Below, in pieces: positions 37,119 through 45,914 of a DNA stretch of 64,000 nucleotides. The translations under genes were made by a program, and so were the position numbers. The notes beneath the pieces are model-generated. The model was not told the DNA's origin and did no database searches. It saw only the letters and a list, made by a program, of their open reading frames with translations. The first letter of the stretch is position 1; every line of letters starts with the position of its first letter. Source of the DNA: Trueperella pyogenes (GTDB lineage Bacteria; Actinomycetota; Actinomycetes; Actinomycetales; Actinomycetaceae); assembly GCF_900460345.1 (NCBI RefSeq), contig NZ_UHHW01000002.1, forward strand, positions 1,612,001 to 1,676,000, in the 5' to 3' direction.

Positions 37119-38390
37119 TCATGCTTGCGGGACCACCTTGGTCAGGGCAGTGATGAGGCGATCCATCCAGTCGCCGTCGTGACGGTCATAAGAATCGGAC
37201 AAGAGCTTCATGACTAAAGTCATGAGCGTGGGACGCGGCAGGCCGTACCTGACGCACAGGTGCATGATCTCGGGGCGTTCGATGAGCGCAGCAAAGATCC
37301 GCCCCAGCGTGTAGTACCCGCCGAGTTCTGCGGTGAGCTTTCGCGGATATTCGGCCATGACGCGGTCTTGTTGGCCGAGGGTAGCGTGAGCGAGGGCTTG
37401 TGCGATCGCGTCGGCCACAAGGCGGCCAGCTACGAGCGCGGGCCCAATACCTTCACCATTAAACGGGGAGACCATGCCGCCCGCGTCTCCCACGAGGGCG
37501 AGCCCGCGAGCGTAGTGCGGTTTGCGGTTGAAAGCCATCGGTAGAGCCGCTCCGCGAATCTGCCCACGCTGGGTGTCGGCATTCATCTGCCACTCTTCGG
37601 GGGTGTTGTCGAGCCACTGTTGGAAGACCTTGCGGTGGTCGATGCCGGAAGGCTTCGCGGTCGAAGATAGCGAACCGAGCCCCACGTTAATGAGGCCGTC
37701 TCCAACGGCAAACGCCCATGCGTATCCCGGAAGCTGCTCGGAATGGCCAGGCTTGCCCGCCCACAGCTCAAGCCAAGACTCCATCATGTCGGTATGCGCA
37801 AGCGGAGACTCGAAGTAGGTGCGGTAGGCGACGCCCATGGGGCGCTTCATGTCTTTTTCACGCCCGACGGAGGTGGCAAGACGGGCGGCCACGCCCCCGG
37901 CGTCGACGACGAAGCGTGCGCAGAAGGTCATCTCCTGTTTGCGATCGTGGGTGGAACGGGCTTTTACGCCAATAACGCGACCGGATTTTTCATGGATGAT
38001 CGGGCCGGTCACGGTCACAGCCTCGCGCACGCGTGCCCCCGAGGCGATGGCGTGCGAGATGAGCATCTGGTCGAAGTCGATGCGTCTGTTCGCACTGCCC
38101 CACGCGGGCATGGAGGCCAGCTCGGGCCACGGGACTTCGATCATGCGGCCGGCCCCGTAGGCGCGCACGCCGTAGTTGCGCACCCAACCATCTTCTTCCG
38201 GCAGGGACAGACCCATGCGGATGAGCTCCCCCACCGCGCGCGGGGTTAGTCCATCCCCGCAAATCTTATCCCGTGGAAACGTGGCCTTTTCAAGTACGAG
38301 AACGTCAATGCCGTTCTGTGCCAGGTAGTGGGCGGTGGCAGCTCCGCCAGGCCCGGCGCCTACGACAATGACATCTGCATACTCCGTCAT
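37119..38390 (-). CDS. Geranylgeranyl-reductase family FAD oxidoreductase (MenJ-like)
   Basis: A 423-residue flavoprotein with the dinucleotide-binding site VVGAGPGGAATAHYLAQ, followed by FPRDKICGDGLTPRAV (the PxxKxCGDGL signature of this family) and the FAD motif GDAGGMVSPFNGEGIGPAL. Relatives reduce a double bond in the isoprenoid tail of menaquinone, which fits its position ahead of nuo and beside menG. I chose ATG 38390, with AAAGG 8 bp upstream, over the in-frame GTG 6 bp earlier. It probably starts the long nuo transcript. Confidence 0.85.
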   Translation of the reverse strand: MTEYADVIVVGAGPGGAATAHYLAQNGIDVLVLEKATFPRDKICGDGLTPRAVGELIRMGLSLPEEDGWVRNYGVRAYGAGRMIEVPWPELASMPAWGSANRRIDFDQMLISHAIASGARVREAVTVTGPIIHEKSGRVIGVKARSTHDRKQEMTFCARFVVDAGGVAARLATSVGREKDMKRPMGVAYRTYFESPLAHTDMMESWLELWAGKPGHSEQLPGYAWAFAVGDGLINVGLGSLSSTAKPSGIDHRKVFQQWLDNTPEEWQMNADTQRGQIRGAALPMAFNRKPHYARGLALVGDAGGMVSPFNGEGIGPALVAGRLVADAIAQALAHATLGQQDRVMAEYPRKLTAELGGYYTLGRIFAALIERPEIMHLCVRYGLPRPTLMTLVMKLLSDSYDRHDGDWMDRLITALTKVVPQA

Positions 38391-38511
38391 AGCCACCGCC
38401 TTTCATCGACGGGCATAAAGTCCCGTCATTCCGGCCATAAGTCTACGCAACTGTTGTGACCATGAGAAATTATGACACCGGGATTAACGGAACAATTCAG
38501 TTGCGCAATTC

Positions 38512-38536
38512 AGCCCGCCTTAGTTTTCGGCGGGCT
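38512..38536 (-). terminator. Stem-loop at the end of menG
   Basis: AGCCCGCC and GGCGGGCT form an 8-bp perfect stem around a 9-base loop that includes the menG stop codon. Only a short T-poor tail follows, so it is a weak terminator candidate. Confidence 0.4.
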
Positions 38537-39221
38537 TAGTGGCTCGGTGCAAGGCGACAATGCCGTTAGACAGGTTACGATACTCGACCTCGCGCCAACC
38601 TGCACCCTGGATACGCTGGGCAAAAACCTCCTGCCGCGGCCAGGACAAGATGGATTCCACCAAGTAGTCGTATGCTACGGCGTCGGAGGAGACGAAGAAG
38701 GCAACCATCGGCAGGACCTCGGCCAGGAACAGGCGGTAGGCCCGCCGGAAGGGGGCGAAGGTGGGGCGAGAGAACTCCGCCACCACGAGCTTGCCACCCG
38801 GCTTAGTCACGCGCAGCATTTCGCGCAGCGCCTTGTCGGGGTCGTTGACGTTGCGCAGACCGTAGGAAACGGTCGTCACGTCGAAGGTGTTGTCGGCGAA
38901 GGGCAGATCAGTGGCGTCAGCCTGCACGAAGTTCAGATGCGGGTGCCGCTTGCGGCCTGTCGCCATCATCCCTTCAGAGATGTCAGATGCGACGACGTCG
39001 GCCCCTTCTTTTGCGTAGGTGGCAGAGGATGCCCCTGTGCCTGCGGCAATATCGAGAATCTTCATGCCCGGACGGGGTGCGATAGCTTCACGGGTGGCGA
39101 CTCTCCACACATCGATGAGACCGAAGGTGAGAACAAAATTTGTGATGTCATACTTCAGTGACACCTGATCAAACATGGCTGCGATGTCGCCTGGGGCTTT
39201 GTCCAAAGTGGCTCTTTTCAT
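38520..39221 (-). CDS. menG: Demethylmenaquinone methyltransferase
   Basis: A 233-residue UbiE/MenG-type SAM methyltransferase that completes menaquinone. Motif I is ILDIAAGTGASSATYA, followed by ASDISEGMM and VSYGLRNVNDPDKALREMLR, the UbiE signature. It is divergent from menF; the shared 39-bp gap must contain both start signals. Confidence 0.93.
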   Translation of the reverse strand: MKRATLDKAPGDIAAMFDQVSLKYDITNFVLTFGLIDVWRVATREAIAPRPGMKILDIAAGTGASSATYAKEGADVVASDISEGMMATGRKRHPHLNFVQADATDLPFADNTFDVTTVSYGLRNVNDPDKALREMLRVTKPGGKLVVAEFSRPTFAPFRRAYRLFLAEVLPMVAFFVSSDAVAYDYLVESILSWPRQEVFAQRIQGAGWREVEYRNLSNGIVALHRATKPAEN

Positions 39222-39246
39222 GTCTGCATTTAATCATCTTGGGACG

Positions 39247-39252
39247 TATGAT
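39247..39252 (+). promoter_or_regulatory. -10 element, leaderless promoter of menF
   Basis: TATGAT lies 8 bp before the menF GTG at 39261 in the 39-bp menG-menF gap, too close for a normal leader. Confidence 0.5.
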
Positions 39253-39260
39253 CGTTATTC

Positions 39261-40529
39261 GTGTTCACCATTCCACACCTTCGCGCCCAGACTACGCCGC
39301 TGCCCACACACCCCGTCTTGAGTGAGCTGCTACGCACCCCGGTGCGTGCGATGGCGTGGATGAAGGATGGGAAAGGTTTCGTCGCAGCAGGCGAGGCCGC
39401 CCGCTACGACCACGGCCCCGACACCGCCAACACCCGTTTTGCACTCGCTTCGCAATGGTGGACGGAGCTGACTACCGGCGCCGAGATTCGTGACGAGCTC
39501 AAACGCCCTGGCACGGGGCTCGTGTGCATGGGCTCATTTTCCTTTTCGCCAACCTGCCCGGCCGGATCTACGCTCATCGTCCCGCAAGTGGTGGTGGGCT
39601 TCGACGGCGAGGCCGCCTGGCTCACCCTCATCGGGCCTGTCGATCGCGACGTCTTCGACACGCTCACCGACGACGCCCGCGCGCTCGTGGACGCCGCCCT
39701 TCGGCCGTCGCCGGTGGACTACCCCGGCCACGGCGCGGTGCGTGTCGACGCCGTCGATGTGGCGGCCTACCGGGACAAAGTGGCCCTTATCCAGGAGCGT
39801 ATTAACGCGGGCGGGGTGCGTAAGGTGGTGTTGGCGCGCGAGCTTTCCTTGCAGGCCGTATCGCCCATCGACGAGCGCTACGTCATTGAGCGCCTGGCGC
39901 GAGCCTACCCGCAGTGCTGGACTTTCGCGGTGGACGGACTCGTGGGGGCGACGCCGGAGCTACTCGCCGCGACCTTAGAGCGAGAGGTGGCAGTCACGGT
40001 GTTGGCTGGCACGCTTCCGCGCACGGCAGACGCCGATCCGCAGGAATTGCAGGCCTCGCCCAAAGACGCCGACGAGCATCGGTTGGCGGTGGAGTCGGTG
40101 GTCAGTGAGCTGAGCAAGATTGCACGGATCGAAGTTGGACCGACCCACGTGCTGACGCTGCCTAATGTTTTGCACCTTGCCACCGACATCTGTGCCACCT
40201 TGGATTTCATGGCGACGCCGCTGCAGGTGGCCGGCGCACTCCATCCCACCGCGGCGTTGGGCGGCACGCCCAGGCTGCGCGCGCTTGAGACGATCGCCGA
40301 GGTCGAGGGTATCGACCGCGACCGCTACGGTGCGCCCGTCGGTTGGATGGACACGCGCGGCGGTGAGTGGTGTATCGCCTTGCGTTGTGCCCGGATCGAC
40401 GGCACCCACGCCACGGCCTGGGCTGGCGGAGGCATCATGGCGGACTCATTGGCCGATGCCGAATACGCCGAGACGGAGGCGAAATTCGCCCCCATTCTCG
40501 GCGCACTCGGGGTCGCAGACGCGTCCTAA
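39261..40529 (+). CDS. menF: Isochorismate synthase
   Basis: A 422-residue chorismate-binding enzyme that converts chorismate to isochorismate, the first step of menaquinone synthesis. Visible motifs are RKVVLARELSL, LAGTLPRTADADPQE, DEHRLAVESVVSEL, HPTAALGGTPR and the C-terminal RDRYGAPVGWMD. The GTG start matches a leaderless promoter. An anthranilate or salicylate synthase is less likely given menD, menC and menB nearby. Confidence 0.92.
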   Translation: MFTIPHLRAQTTPLPTHPVLSELLRTPVRAMAWMKDGKGFVAAGEAARYDHGPDTANTRFALASQWWTELTTGAEIRDELKRPGTGLVCMGSFSFSPTCPAGSTLIVPQVVVGFDGEAAWLTLIGPVDRDVFDTLTDDARALVDAALRPSPVDYPGHGAVRVDAVDVAAYRDKVALIQERINAGGVRKVVLARELSLQAVSPIDERYVIERLARAYPQCWTFAVDGLVGATPELLAATLEREVAVTVLAGTLPRTADADPQELQASPKDADEHRLAVESVVSELSKIARIEVGPTHVLTLPNVLHLATDICATLDFMATPLQVAGALHPTAALGGTPRLRALETIAEVEGIDRDRYGAPVGWMDTRGGEWCIALRCARIDGTHATAWAGGGIMADSLADAEYAETEAKFAPILGALGVADAS

Positions 40530-42016
40530 CTCTGGTCGGGGCGTGTTGCGAGCGTGACGTCCACGTTGACCAGCTCCCCATTACGAGCGACGAGCAATGT
40601 GACGACGTCGCCGGCAGCAAATTGCCGCACGTAACCGGTGAGGGCAAGCGCTGAAGGTACGTCGCGGTTGTTCACTTTGAGGATGACATCGCCAACACGC
40701 AGCTTGGCCTTGTCAGCTGGAGTGCCGGGTTCGATGCGGCCAACTTCGGCGCCCTTCCACGTAGTGCCAGATGCTTTGCCGACGCCATCGGTGATGTTGA
40801 CACCGAGGAATGCGTGCTGTGCTACCCCATTGGAGATAAGCTGTTTAGCCACAGATTGAGCGAGCTTGGCAGGGATCGCGAAGCCAAGCCCGATGGAGCC
40901 AGCTCGCCCCTCCCCATTGCTGACGGACGCGATGGAGGAAGCAACGCCAATGACAGCACCGCTCGCGTCGAACACCGGGCCGCCAGAATTACCAGGATTG
41001 ACCGCTGCGTCGATCTGGATGGCATTGGTGACGACGCGCGTAGGATCCTGGAACTCGGAGCCCCTACGCACCGTCTGAACCGGGCGATCCAGAGCAGAGA
41101 CGATGCCTGTGGTCATGGTTGAAGACAGGCCAAGGGGATTGCCGATTGCGGCTACAGGTTGTCCCACGCGCACCGCAGTCGAATCTCCGAAACGCACCAC
41201 CGTGAGGTCATCTGGTGGAGAAACGAGCTTAATCACGGCAAGATCAGTGGCAGCATCTGTGCCTACGATCTTCGCTTCATACACACGACCATCAGAAAGC
41301 GTGACGGTAACCCGCTCTGCCCCGCTGACCACGTGCTCGTTCGTAATGATGTGACCCTTGTTATCGATGATAAAGCCAGATCCTGCTTGGCCACCTTCGT
41401 TTGACTGCACATTTATTGACACGACGGCGTTGCCTACCGATTTGGCTACTTTCTGCCAGTTTGTCCCATCAGCTGTCGAAACAGGCTGGGTGGTTCCAGA
41501 TGTGGTGGCTGTGGGGAGCGCTGCTGGACGCGCGTTGCCCCAGCGAACCATCATCGCACCAACACCTATCGATCCGCCAAGGAGCGATGCGATGAGACCT
41601 ACAGCGATCAGAGCTCCCCACCCCGGGCTGCGGCGTTCCTTCTTCTGCCGCGGCGCCTGCACTACCTGTGGCATCTGGCCAGTTTCCGGCGGAACAGCGC
41701 CCGCAGGAGGGACCGTGCCCGCGGGTGGGATCGTGCCCGCAGGAGGAAGCGTCCCCGCGGGTGGGATCGTGCCCGTTGGCTGGGTCGAGGAGTGGTACAC
41801 CCGCGGACGGGCGGGCGCACCCGGCACAATCTGTGCTCCGGCCCCAGGGATCGCACGATCCTGACTAGGAAGATCCTGGGTTGGAGGTGGCGTCGTAGGG
41901 TTCGACGTCGTGGGCTCGATGGATGCTAGTGCCTCAGTAGCCTGTTCTTCCGAAGTAGTCTCTGACGGAGTGTGGTGTGCATCTGCCAACTGCCGCTTTT
42001 CCTCATGCTCGTTCAT
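40526..42016 (-). CDS. HtrA/DegP-like membrane serine protease with PDZ domain
   Basis: A 496-residue protein. A Pro/Thr-rich cytoplasmic region includes tandem six-residue GTxPPA repeats. It is followed by one transmembrane helix (GWGALIAVGLIASLLGGSIG), a trypsin-like domain with catalytic His in NEHVVSG, Asp in TDLAVIK and Ser in GNSGGPV, and a C-terminal PDZ domain (GDVILKVNNRDV). It acts outside the membrane on damaged or misfolded proteins. The start is ATG 42016, with GGAAAGGA upstream; an earlier in-frame start at 42073 lies before that site. It ends 3 bp inside the menF end and is convergent with it. Confidence 0.9.
   Translation of the reverse strand: MNEHEEKRQLADAHHTPSETTSEEQATEALASIEPTTSNPTTPPPTQDLPSQDRAIPGAGAQIVPGAPARPRVYHSSTQPTGTIPPAGTLPPAGTIPPAGTVPPAGAVPPETGQMPQVVQAPRQKKERRSPGWGALIAVGLIASLLGGSIGVGAMMVRWGNARPAALPTATTSGTTQPVSTADGTNWQKVAKSVGNAVVSINVQSNEGGQAGSGFIIDNKGHIITNEHVVSGAERVTVTLSDGRVYEAKIVGTDAATDLAVIKLVSPPDDLTVVRFGDSTAVRVGQPVAAIGNPLGLSSTMTTGIVSALDRPVQTVRRGSEFQDPTRVVTNAIQIDAAVNPGNSGGPVFDASGAVIGVASSIASVSNGEGRAGSIGLGFAIPAKLAQSVAKQLISNGVAQHAFLGVNITDGVGKASGTTWKGAEVGRIEPGTPADKAKLRVGDVILKVNNRDVPSALALTGYVRQFAAGDVVTLLVARNGELVNVDVTLATRPDQS
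41697..41786 (-). repeat. Five tandem 18-bp repeats in the HtrA-like gene
   Basis: Five 18-bp units in a row encode the six-residue repeat GTxPPA in the protein's proline-rich part. Units alternate between two variants (CCCGCAGG and CCCGCGGG cores). Such arrays can gain or lose units by slippage without shifting the frame. Confidence 0.8.
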
Positions 42017-42078
42017 TTTATTCCTTTCCAACAACAGCCAAATATCGGCAACACGCTCAGGTTCTACCGTCAACCTAT

Positions 42079-43719
42079 TTAAAAGTTGGATAATTCCTGA
42101 GGTTTGCCTGGGAGTTTTTCTCCGTGCTCGATCTTTGTCAATATGCGCTGCGCTAGGTAGTGACGGGCGGCACGGTCGTCGGCCATGGGCAGGCGGCCGA
42201 TATCGACGTGCAGGAGGCGGAGAGTGAATTGCTCAGCGAGCGCTCCCCGCAGCTGCGCCAGCTCGGTTACACGTCGATATTCCAGCCCGACGGCCCGCGC
42301 GTAGGCTTCCACATCGAGTTCCTTTTCCGTGCGAAACACCCGGTCGTAGGCGGCTTCGTCACCTTCGCCGTACTCCAGGGCACAGAACAGTGAGCCGCCG
42401 TGGTCGTCGATGACGACGACGTCGAGGCGCGGTTTGGCCTGCCGTGCGGTAGCCACTAGGGAGGTGGCGTCGTGCAGGAAGGCGAGGTCGCCGACGACGA
42501 CGCGGGTAGCTTCGCCCGTTGCTATCGCGATACCGATGGCGGTGGAGATCGTGCCGTCGATGCCTGCCAGCCCGCGGTTGGCACTCAACGGTCCAGCGGG
42601 TGGGCGCCCGTAGAGATTCACGTCGCGAATGATGGTCGAAGCCGCGATGTGAGTGGGCACCGCCGATTCGGTCAGTGCCCGCGCGAGAGCCGGCGTCGTC
42701 AATCGACCCTCGCAAAGCACCTCGTCGATCTCGGCTTCGGCGAGGGCGGAGGCTGTCCGCCATTCTGCCAGCCAGTCGGCGGGAGATTCCGCGATGAGCG
42801 CGGGGACGTCGGCGAGGGTGATCACCTCTGCTGTGCCGGCTGCATCGGTGTAGCCCGCTCCTTCGTCGACGGCGAAAACCGCCTCGGAAGCCAGGAGCGC
42901 GGAAATGTCACGCGTGAGGGTGGGGTGGCCGAGCACGATGACGCGTTCAATCCGCTCACCCAGCCCCGTGCGTAGGAGTAGTGGGTGAGCCGCCACGGCG
43001 TTCGGGTGCCCGCGCAGTTCGGAAGTCGGCTCCGCCAGGATGGGCACGCCGGACAGGTCCGGTAGCTCTTCGCCATACAGCGGATTGGAGCGGATAGACG
43101 GGCCAGCGACGATAACCGTGCGAGTGCCGCCCGCCCGCGGGCGTGGCCCACAGTCTCTGGCCGCGTCCCAGGTGCTCGTTGGCATCAGCGGCTCTCGGAA
43201 GGCGACGTTGATGAGCACAGGGCCTACGTGGTTGACGGCCGCGCGGCTGGCCCGCACGACCTGTCCGCGAACAGCGGGGGCATCGGCGGCGATATCTGCC
43301 ACGAAGCGGACGGAGCCCTCGAGGATCGCCCGGTGGTCGGCAGTCTGCGAGGCGCGCACGCCGCGCCGCTCGTGGGGCCGATCGGCCGCGAGGACGATGA
43401 GTGGCACGCCCGCGTGATTAGCTTCTTCCACGGCCGGGTGCAAGTTTGCCACCGCCGAACCGGAGGTGGTCACCACGGCCGCCAGCTTGCCTGCAATGCC
43501 CGAACCCAGGGCGATGAAGCCGGCCACCCGCTCATCAGTCTCCACGTGCAGCCTGACAACTCCTGCACGCTCCGCGTCCGCAAGCGCATAGGCGAAGGGC
43601 GCGGAACGCGATCCTGGGCAGAGGACGAACGTAGTCACACCGAGACGCACCAGCTCGGCGATGACAGCGCGGGCGACCCGCGTGGATGGGTCAATGGCCT
43701 GCGTAGATGGCACTGTCAC
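42079..43719 (-). CDS. menD: SEPHCHC synthase MenD
   Basis: A 546-residue ThDP-dependent enzyme that joins 2-oxoglutarate to isochorismate. The N-terminal catalytic segment is HVETDERVAGFIALG, followed by TSGSAVANLHPAVEEA and VPLIVLAADRP; the ThDP/Mg region reads GDLAFLHDATSL. It overlaps menC by 4 bp. Its 5' neighbour menC and divergent menB form the local men cluster. Confidence 0.94.
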   Translation of the reverse strand: MTVPSTQAIDPSTRVARAVIAELVRLGVTTFVLCPGSRSAPFAYALADAERAGVVRLHVETDERVAGFIALGSGIAGKLAAVVTTSGSAVANLHPAVEEANHAGVPLIVLAADRPHERRGVRASQTADHRAILEGSVRFVADIAADAPAVRGQVVRASRAAVNHVGPVLINVAFREPLMPTSTWDAARDCGPRPRAGGTRTVIVAGPSIRSNPLYGEELPDLSGVPILAEPTSELRGHPNAVAAHPLLLRTGLGERIERVIVLGHPTLTRDISALLASEAVFAVDEGAGYTDAAGTAEVITLADVPALIAESPADWLAEWRTASALAEAEIDEVLCEGRLTTPALARALTESAVPTHIAASTIIRDVNLYGRPPAGPLSANRGLAGIDGTISTAIGIAIATGEATRVVVGDLAFLHDATSLVATARQAKPRLDVVVIDDHGGSLFCALEYGEGDEAAYDRVFRTEKELDVEAYARAVGLEYRRVTELAQLRGALAEQFTLRLLHVDIGRLPMADDRAARHYLAQRILTKIEHGEKLPGKPQELSNF

Positions 43720-44678
43720 GCCAACCCTCCCATAAACTCGAAATCCTCATCTAAGCCTAGTACTTCCCACATTGCCGTCAGGCGCTCTTTCCACGCCTGG
43801 GCGAGCTCATCGCTAACGGGCAGGCTGGCCTCGGGCACGACGTCGCGAATCCGGATAAGGCCACCCACGGGTGCGAGCGGATCAGCGGCGACGTCGTCGA
43901 TGAATAGCCGGGACGTGGCCAAGCCACAGGCGTAGGGCAGTTCGGGCAGGGCGGCAGCGAAGGCGAGCCCCGCGCGCAGCCCCACCGAGCTTTCGAGGGC
44001 GGAGGAGACGACGACGGGCATGTCGAGACGTTCGGCGAGCTCAAGGGCGGCGCGCACGCCGCCAAGCGGCTGATTCTTCACCACGGCGATGTCGGCGGCA
44101 TGCCGGCGCGCGACCTCGAGTGGATCGCGAGCGCGGCGGATCGATTCGTCTGCGGCTATCGGCACATCCACGCGCCGGCGAGTCCGCGCCAGGTCCTCCA
44201 CGTCTGGGCAGGGTTGCTCGACGTATTCGAGTCCTCCCGCGGCCCGATCCATCTGCCGGATGTGCGTCACTGCTGTGTCCACGTCCCAAGCGGCGTTCGC
44301 ATCCACACGAATCTTGGCGCTTGGTTGGGCTGCCCTCACGGCCTCCAGGCGGGCGAGGTCCTCGGCGAGGGCATCGGCGTGGTCCGCGATCTTGACCTTG
44401 AACGTCCCGCAAGTCGAGGCCGCTGCCAGCGCGTGCGCCGCCTCAGGCGAAAGCGCGGGGATCGTCTCATTGACCGCTACCGTCTGCCGCAACGCCGCCG
44501 GGTAGCCGTCCCTGGCCGCCTCGATGCCGGCGGCGAGCCAGCGAGCCGATTCGACGGCGTCGTAGCCCCAAAACGGGCTCACTTCGCCCCAGCCCTGGTC
44601 CTGGATGAGCAAGCCGTCGCGCATGGTCAGGCCGCGGAAACGGTTCTTCAATGCCAGGCGATAGACGTAAAACTTCAT
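43716..44678 (-). CDS. menC: o-Succinylbenzoate synthase
   Basis: A 320-residue enolase-superfamily enzyme that dehydrates SHCHC to o-succinylbenzoate. Catalytic residues are visible as KVK (FKVKIADHA), RVDANAAWD (Asp), YVEQPC (Glu), ADESI (Asp) and VVKNQPLGG (Lys). It is divergent from menB and translationally coupled to menD (4-bp overlap). Confidence 0.93.
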   Translation of the reverse strand: MKFYVYRLALKNRFRGLTMRDGLLIQDQGWGEVSPFWGYDAVESARWLAAGIEAARDGYPAALRQTVAVNETIPALSPEAAHALAAASTCGTFKVKIADHADALAEDLARLEAVRAAQPSAKIRVDANAAWDVDTAVTHIRQMDRAAGGLEYVEQPCPDVEDLARTRRRVDVPIAADESIRRARDPLEVARRHAADIAVVKNQPLGGVRAALELAERLDMPVVVSSALESSVGLRAGLAFAAALPELPYACGLATSRLFIDDVAADPLAPVGGLIRIRDVVPEASLPVSDELAQAWKERLTAMWEVLGLDEDFEFMGGLA

Positions 44679-44708
44679 CGTTCCACCTTACGCTGGCACA
44701 ATGGTGGC

Positions 44709-45689
44709 ATGGCAATTACTCCACTCCCTAGCAAAGTCTCCGAGATTTTCGACCCACGTCGCTGGCGTTCGGTTGCTGGCTTCCCCGACGCCGACATCAC
44801 CTACCATCGCGGGGTGGAGCGCGTCTACGACGGCGAACGGGTGGTAGCCGAGCGCGACTTGCCGGTCGTTCGCATCGCCTTTAACCGCGCCCATGTGCGC
44901 AATGCGTTCCGGCCCGAGACGGTCGATCAGCTCTATCGTGCGATCGACCACGCCCGGCTTTCGGGTGAAATTGGCGCTGTCATCCTCACCGGCAACGGCC
45001 CGAGCCACAAGGACGGCGGCTGGGCTTTCTGCTCAGGGGGCGACCAGCGTATTCGCGGCCGGGATGGCTACAAGTACGACGGCGGCGGCGATGACGCTTC
45101 TTTGAATTCAGCCACTCGCGCTGAGACATCGCGCGCCGGGCGCTTGCATGTCCTCGAAGTTCAACGCCTCATGCGCACCTCGGGCATGATCTTCATCGGC
45201 GCCATTTCCGGCTGGGCGACCGGCGGGGGGCACTCGCTCAACGTGCTATGCGACCTGTCCGTCGCTTCCATCGAGCACGCGCGCTTCATGCAGGTCGATG
45301 CGAACGTCGGCTCTTTCGACGGCGGCTATGGCGCGGCCCTGCTGGCGCGCCAGGTGGGCGACAAGCGGGCGCGCGAGATTTTCTTCCTGGCCCGCGAGTA
45401 TTCGGCCGTCGACGCCGAGCGCTGGGGTGTGGTCAATGAAGCCGTTGCCCACGCCGAGCTCGAAGACAAGGCGCTCGAGTATGCGCGCATCATGTCCACA
45501 AAGTCTCCGCAGGCGTTGCGCATGCTCAAGTTCGCTTTCAACCTTGCCGACGACGGCTTGGCCGGCCAGCAGGTCTTTGCCGGCGAGGCCACCCGCTTGG
45601 CCTACATGACGGCCGAAGCGCAGGAGGGCCGCGATGCGTTCCTCGAAAAGCGCTCGCCAGATTGGTCAAGTTTCCCGTTCTACGCCTAG
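44709..45689 (+). CDS. menB: 1,4-Dihydroxy-2-naphthoyl-CoA synthase
   Basis: A 326-residue crotonase-fold enzyme that closes the naphthoquinone ring. Motifs are FCSGGDQRIRG (oxyanion/substrate loop), TGGGHSLNV and VGSFDGGYGAALLAR, followed by the family's FLAREY and SPDWSSFPFYA end. The start at ATG 44709 is 30 bp from the divergent menC start; a -10-like CACAAT ends 6 bp before it. Much longer in-frame extensions upstream run antisense through menC and are not real. Confidence 0.95.
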   Translation: MAITPLPSKVSEIFDPRRWRSVAGFPDADITYHRGVERVYDGERVVAERDLPVVRIAFNRAHVRNAFRPETVDQLYRAIDHARLSGEIGAVILTGNGPSHKDGGWAFCSGGDQRIRGRDGYKYDGGGDDASLNSATRAETSRAGRLHVLEVQRLMRTSGMIFIGAISGWATGGGHSLNVLCDLSVASIEHARFMQVDANVGSFDGGYGAALLARQVGDKRAREIFFLAREYSAVDAERWGVVNEAVAHAELEDKALEYARIMSTKSPQALRMLKFAFNLADDGLAGQQVFAGEATRLAYMTAEAQEGRDAFLEKRSPDWSSFPFYA

Positions 45690-45784
45690 CAGCGCCACCA
45701 GCATCTTCACGCATAGCCGCCGCGAGATCCCACCATGTGAGGCAATGAACACAAGGTCCTAACGTGACGGGCAACACTCTTGTA

Positions 45785-45796
45785 GTATGGCCATAC
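45785..45796. promoter_or_regulatory. 12-bp perfect palindrome before the sugar transporter
   Basis: GTATGGCCATAC is a perfect palindrome 119 bp before the binding-protein gene, placed in a TTGTAG...CATACA promoter-like stretch. It is a candidate operator; the protein that would bind it is not in the adjacent genes. Confidence 0.45.
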
Positions 45797-45865
45797 ACGA
45801 CTTCGGCTGATTTGGTCTTCACCACATCAATCAGAGGATGCCACCGGCGGTATCGTCTGCGCGAA

Positions 45866-45879
45866 AGGCAACGTTGCCT
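45866..45879. promoter_or_regulatory. LacI-type operator candidate
   Basis: AGGCAACGTTGCCT is a perfect 14-bp palindrome with a central CG, the usual shape of LacI-family operators. It lies 36 bp before the ATG of the binding-protein gene. Confidence 0.5.
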
Positions 45880-45914
45880 ATGCAACCGAAGCAACGTATT
45901 CAAAGGAGAATCAC

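Noticed and set aside
44100..44708. A 203-codon N-terminal extension of menB
   Set aside because: It is antisense to menC and has no DHNA-CoA synthase character; the family N terminus fits ATG 44709.
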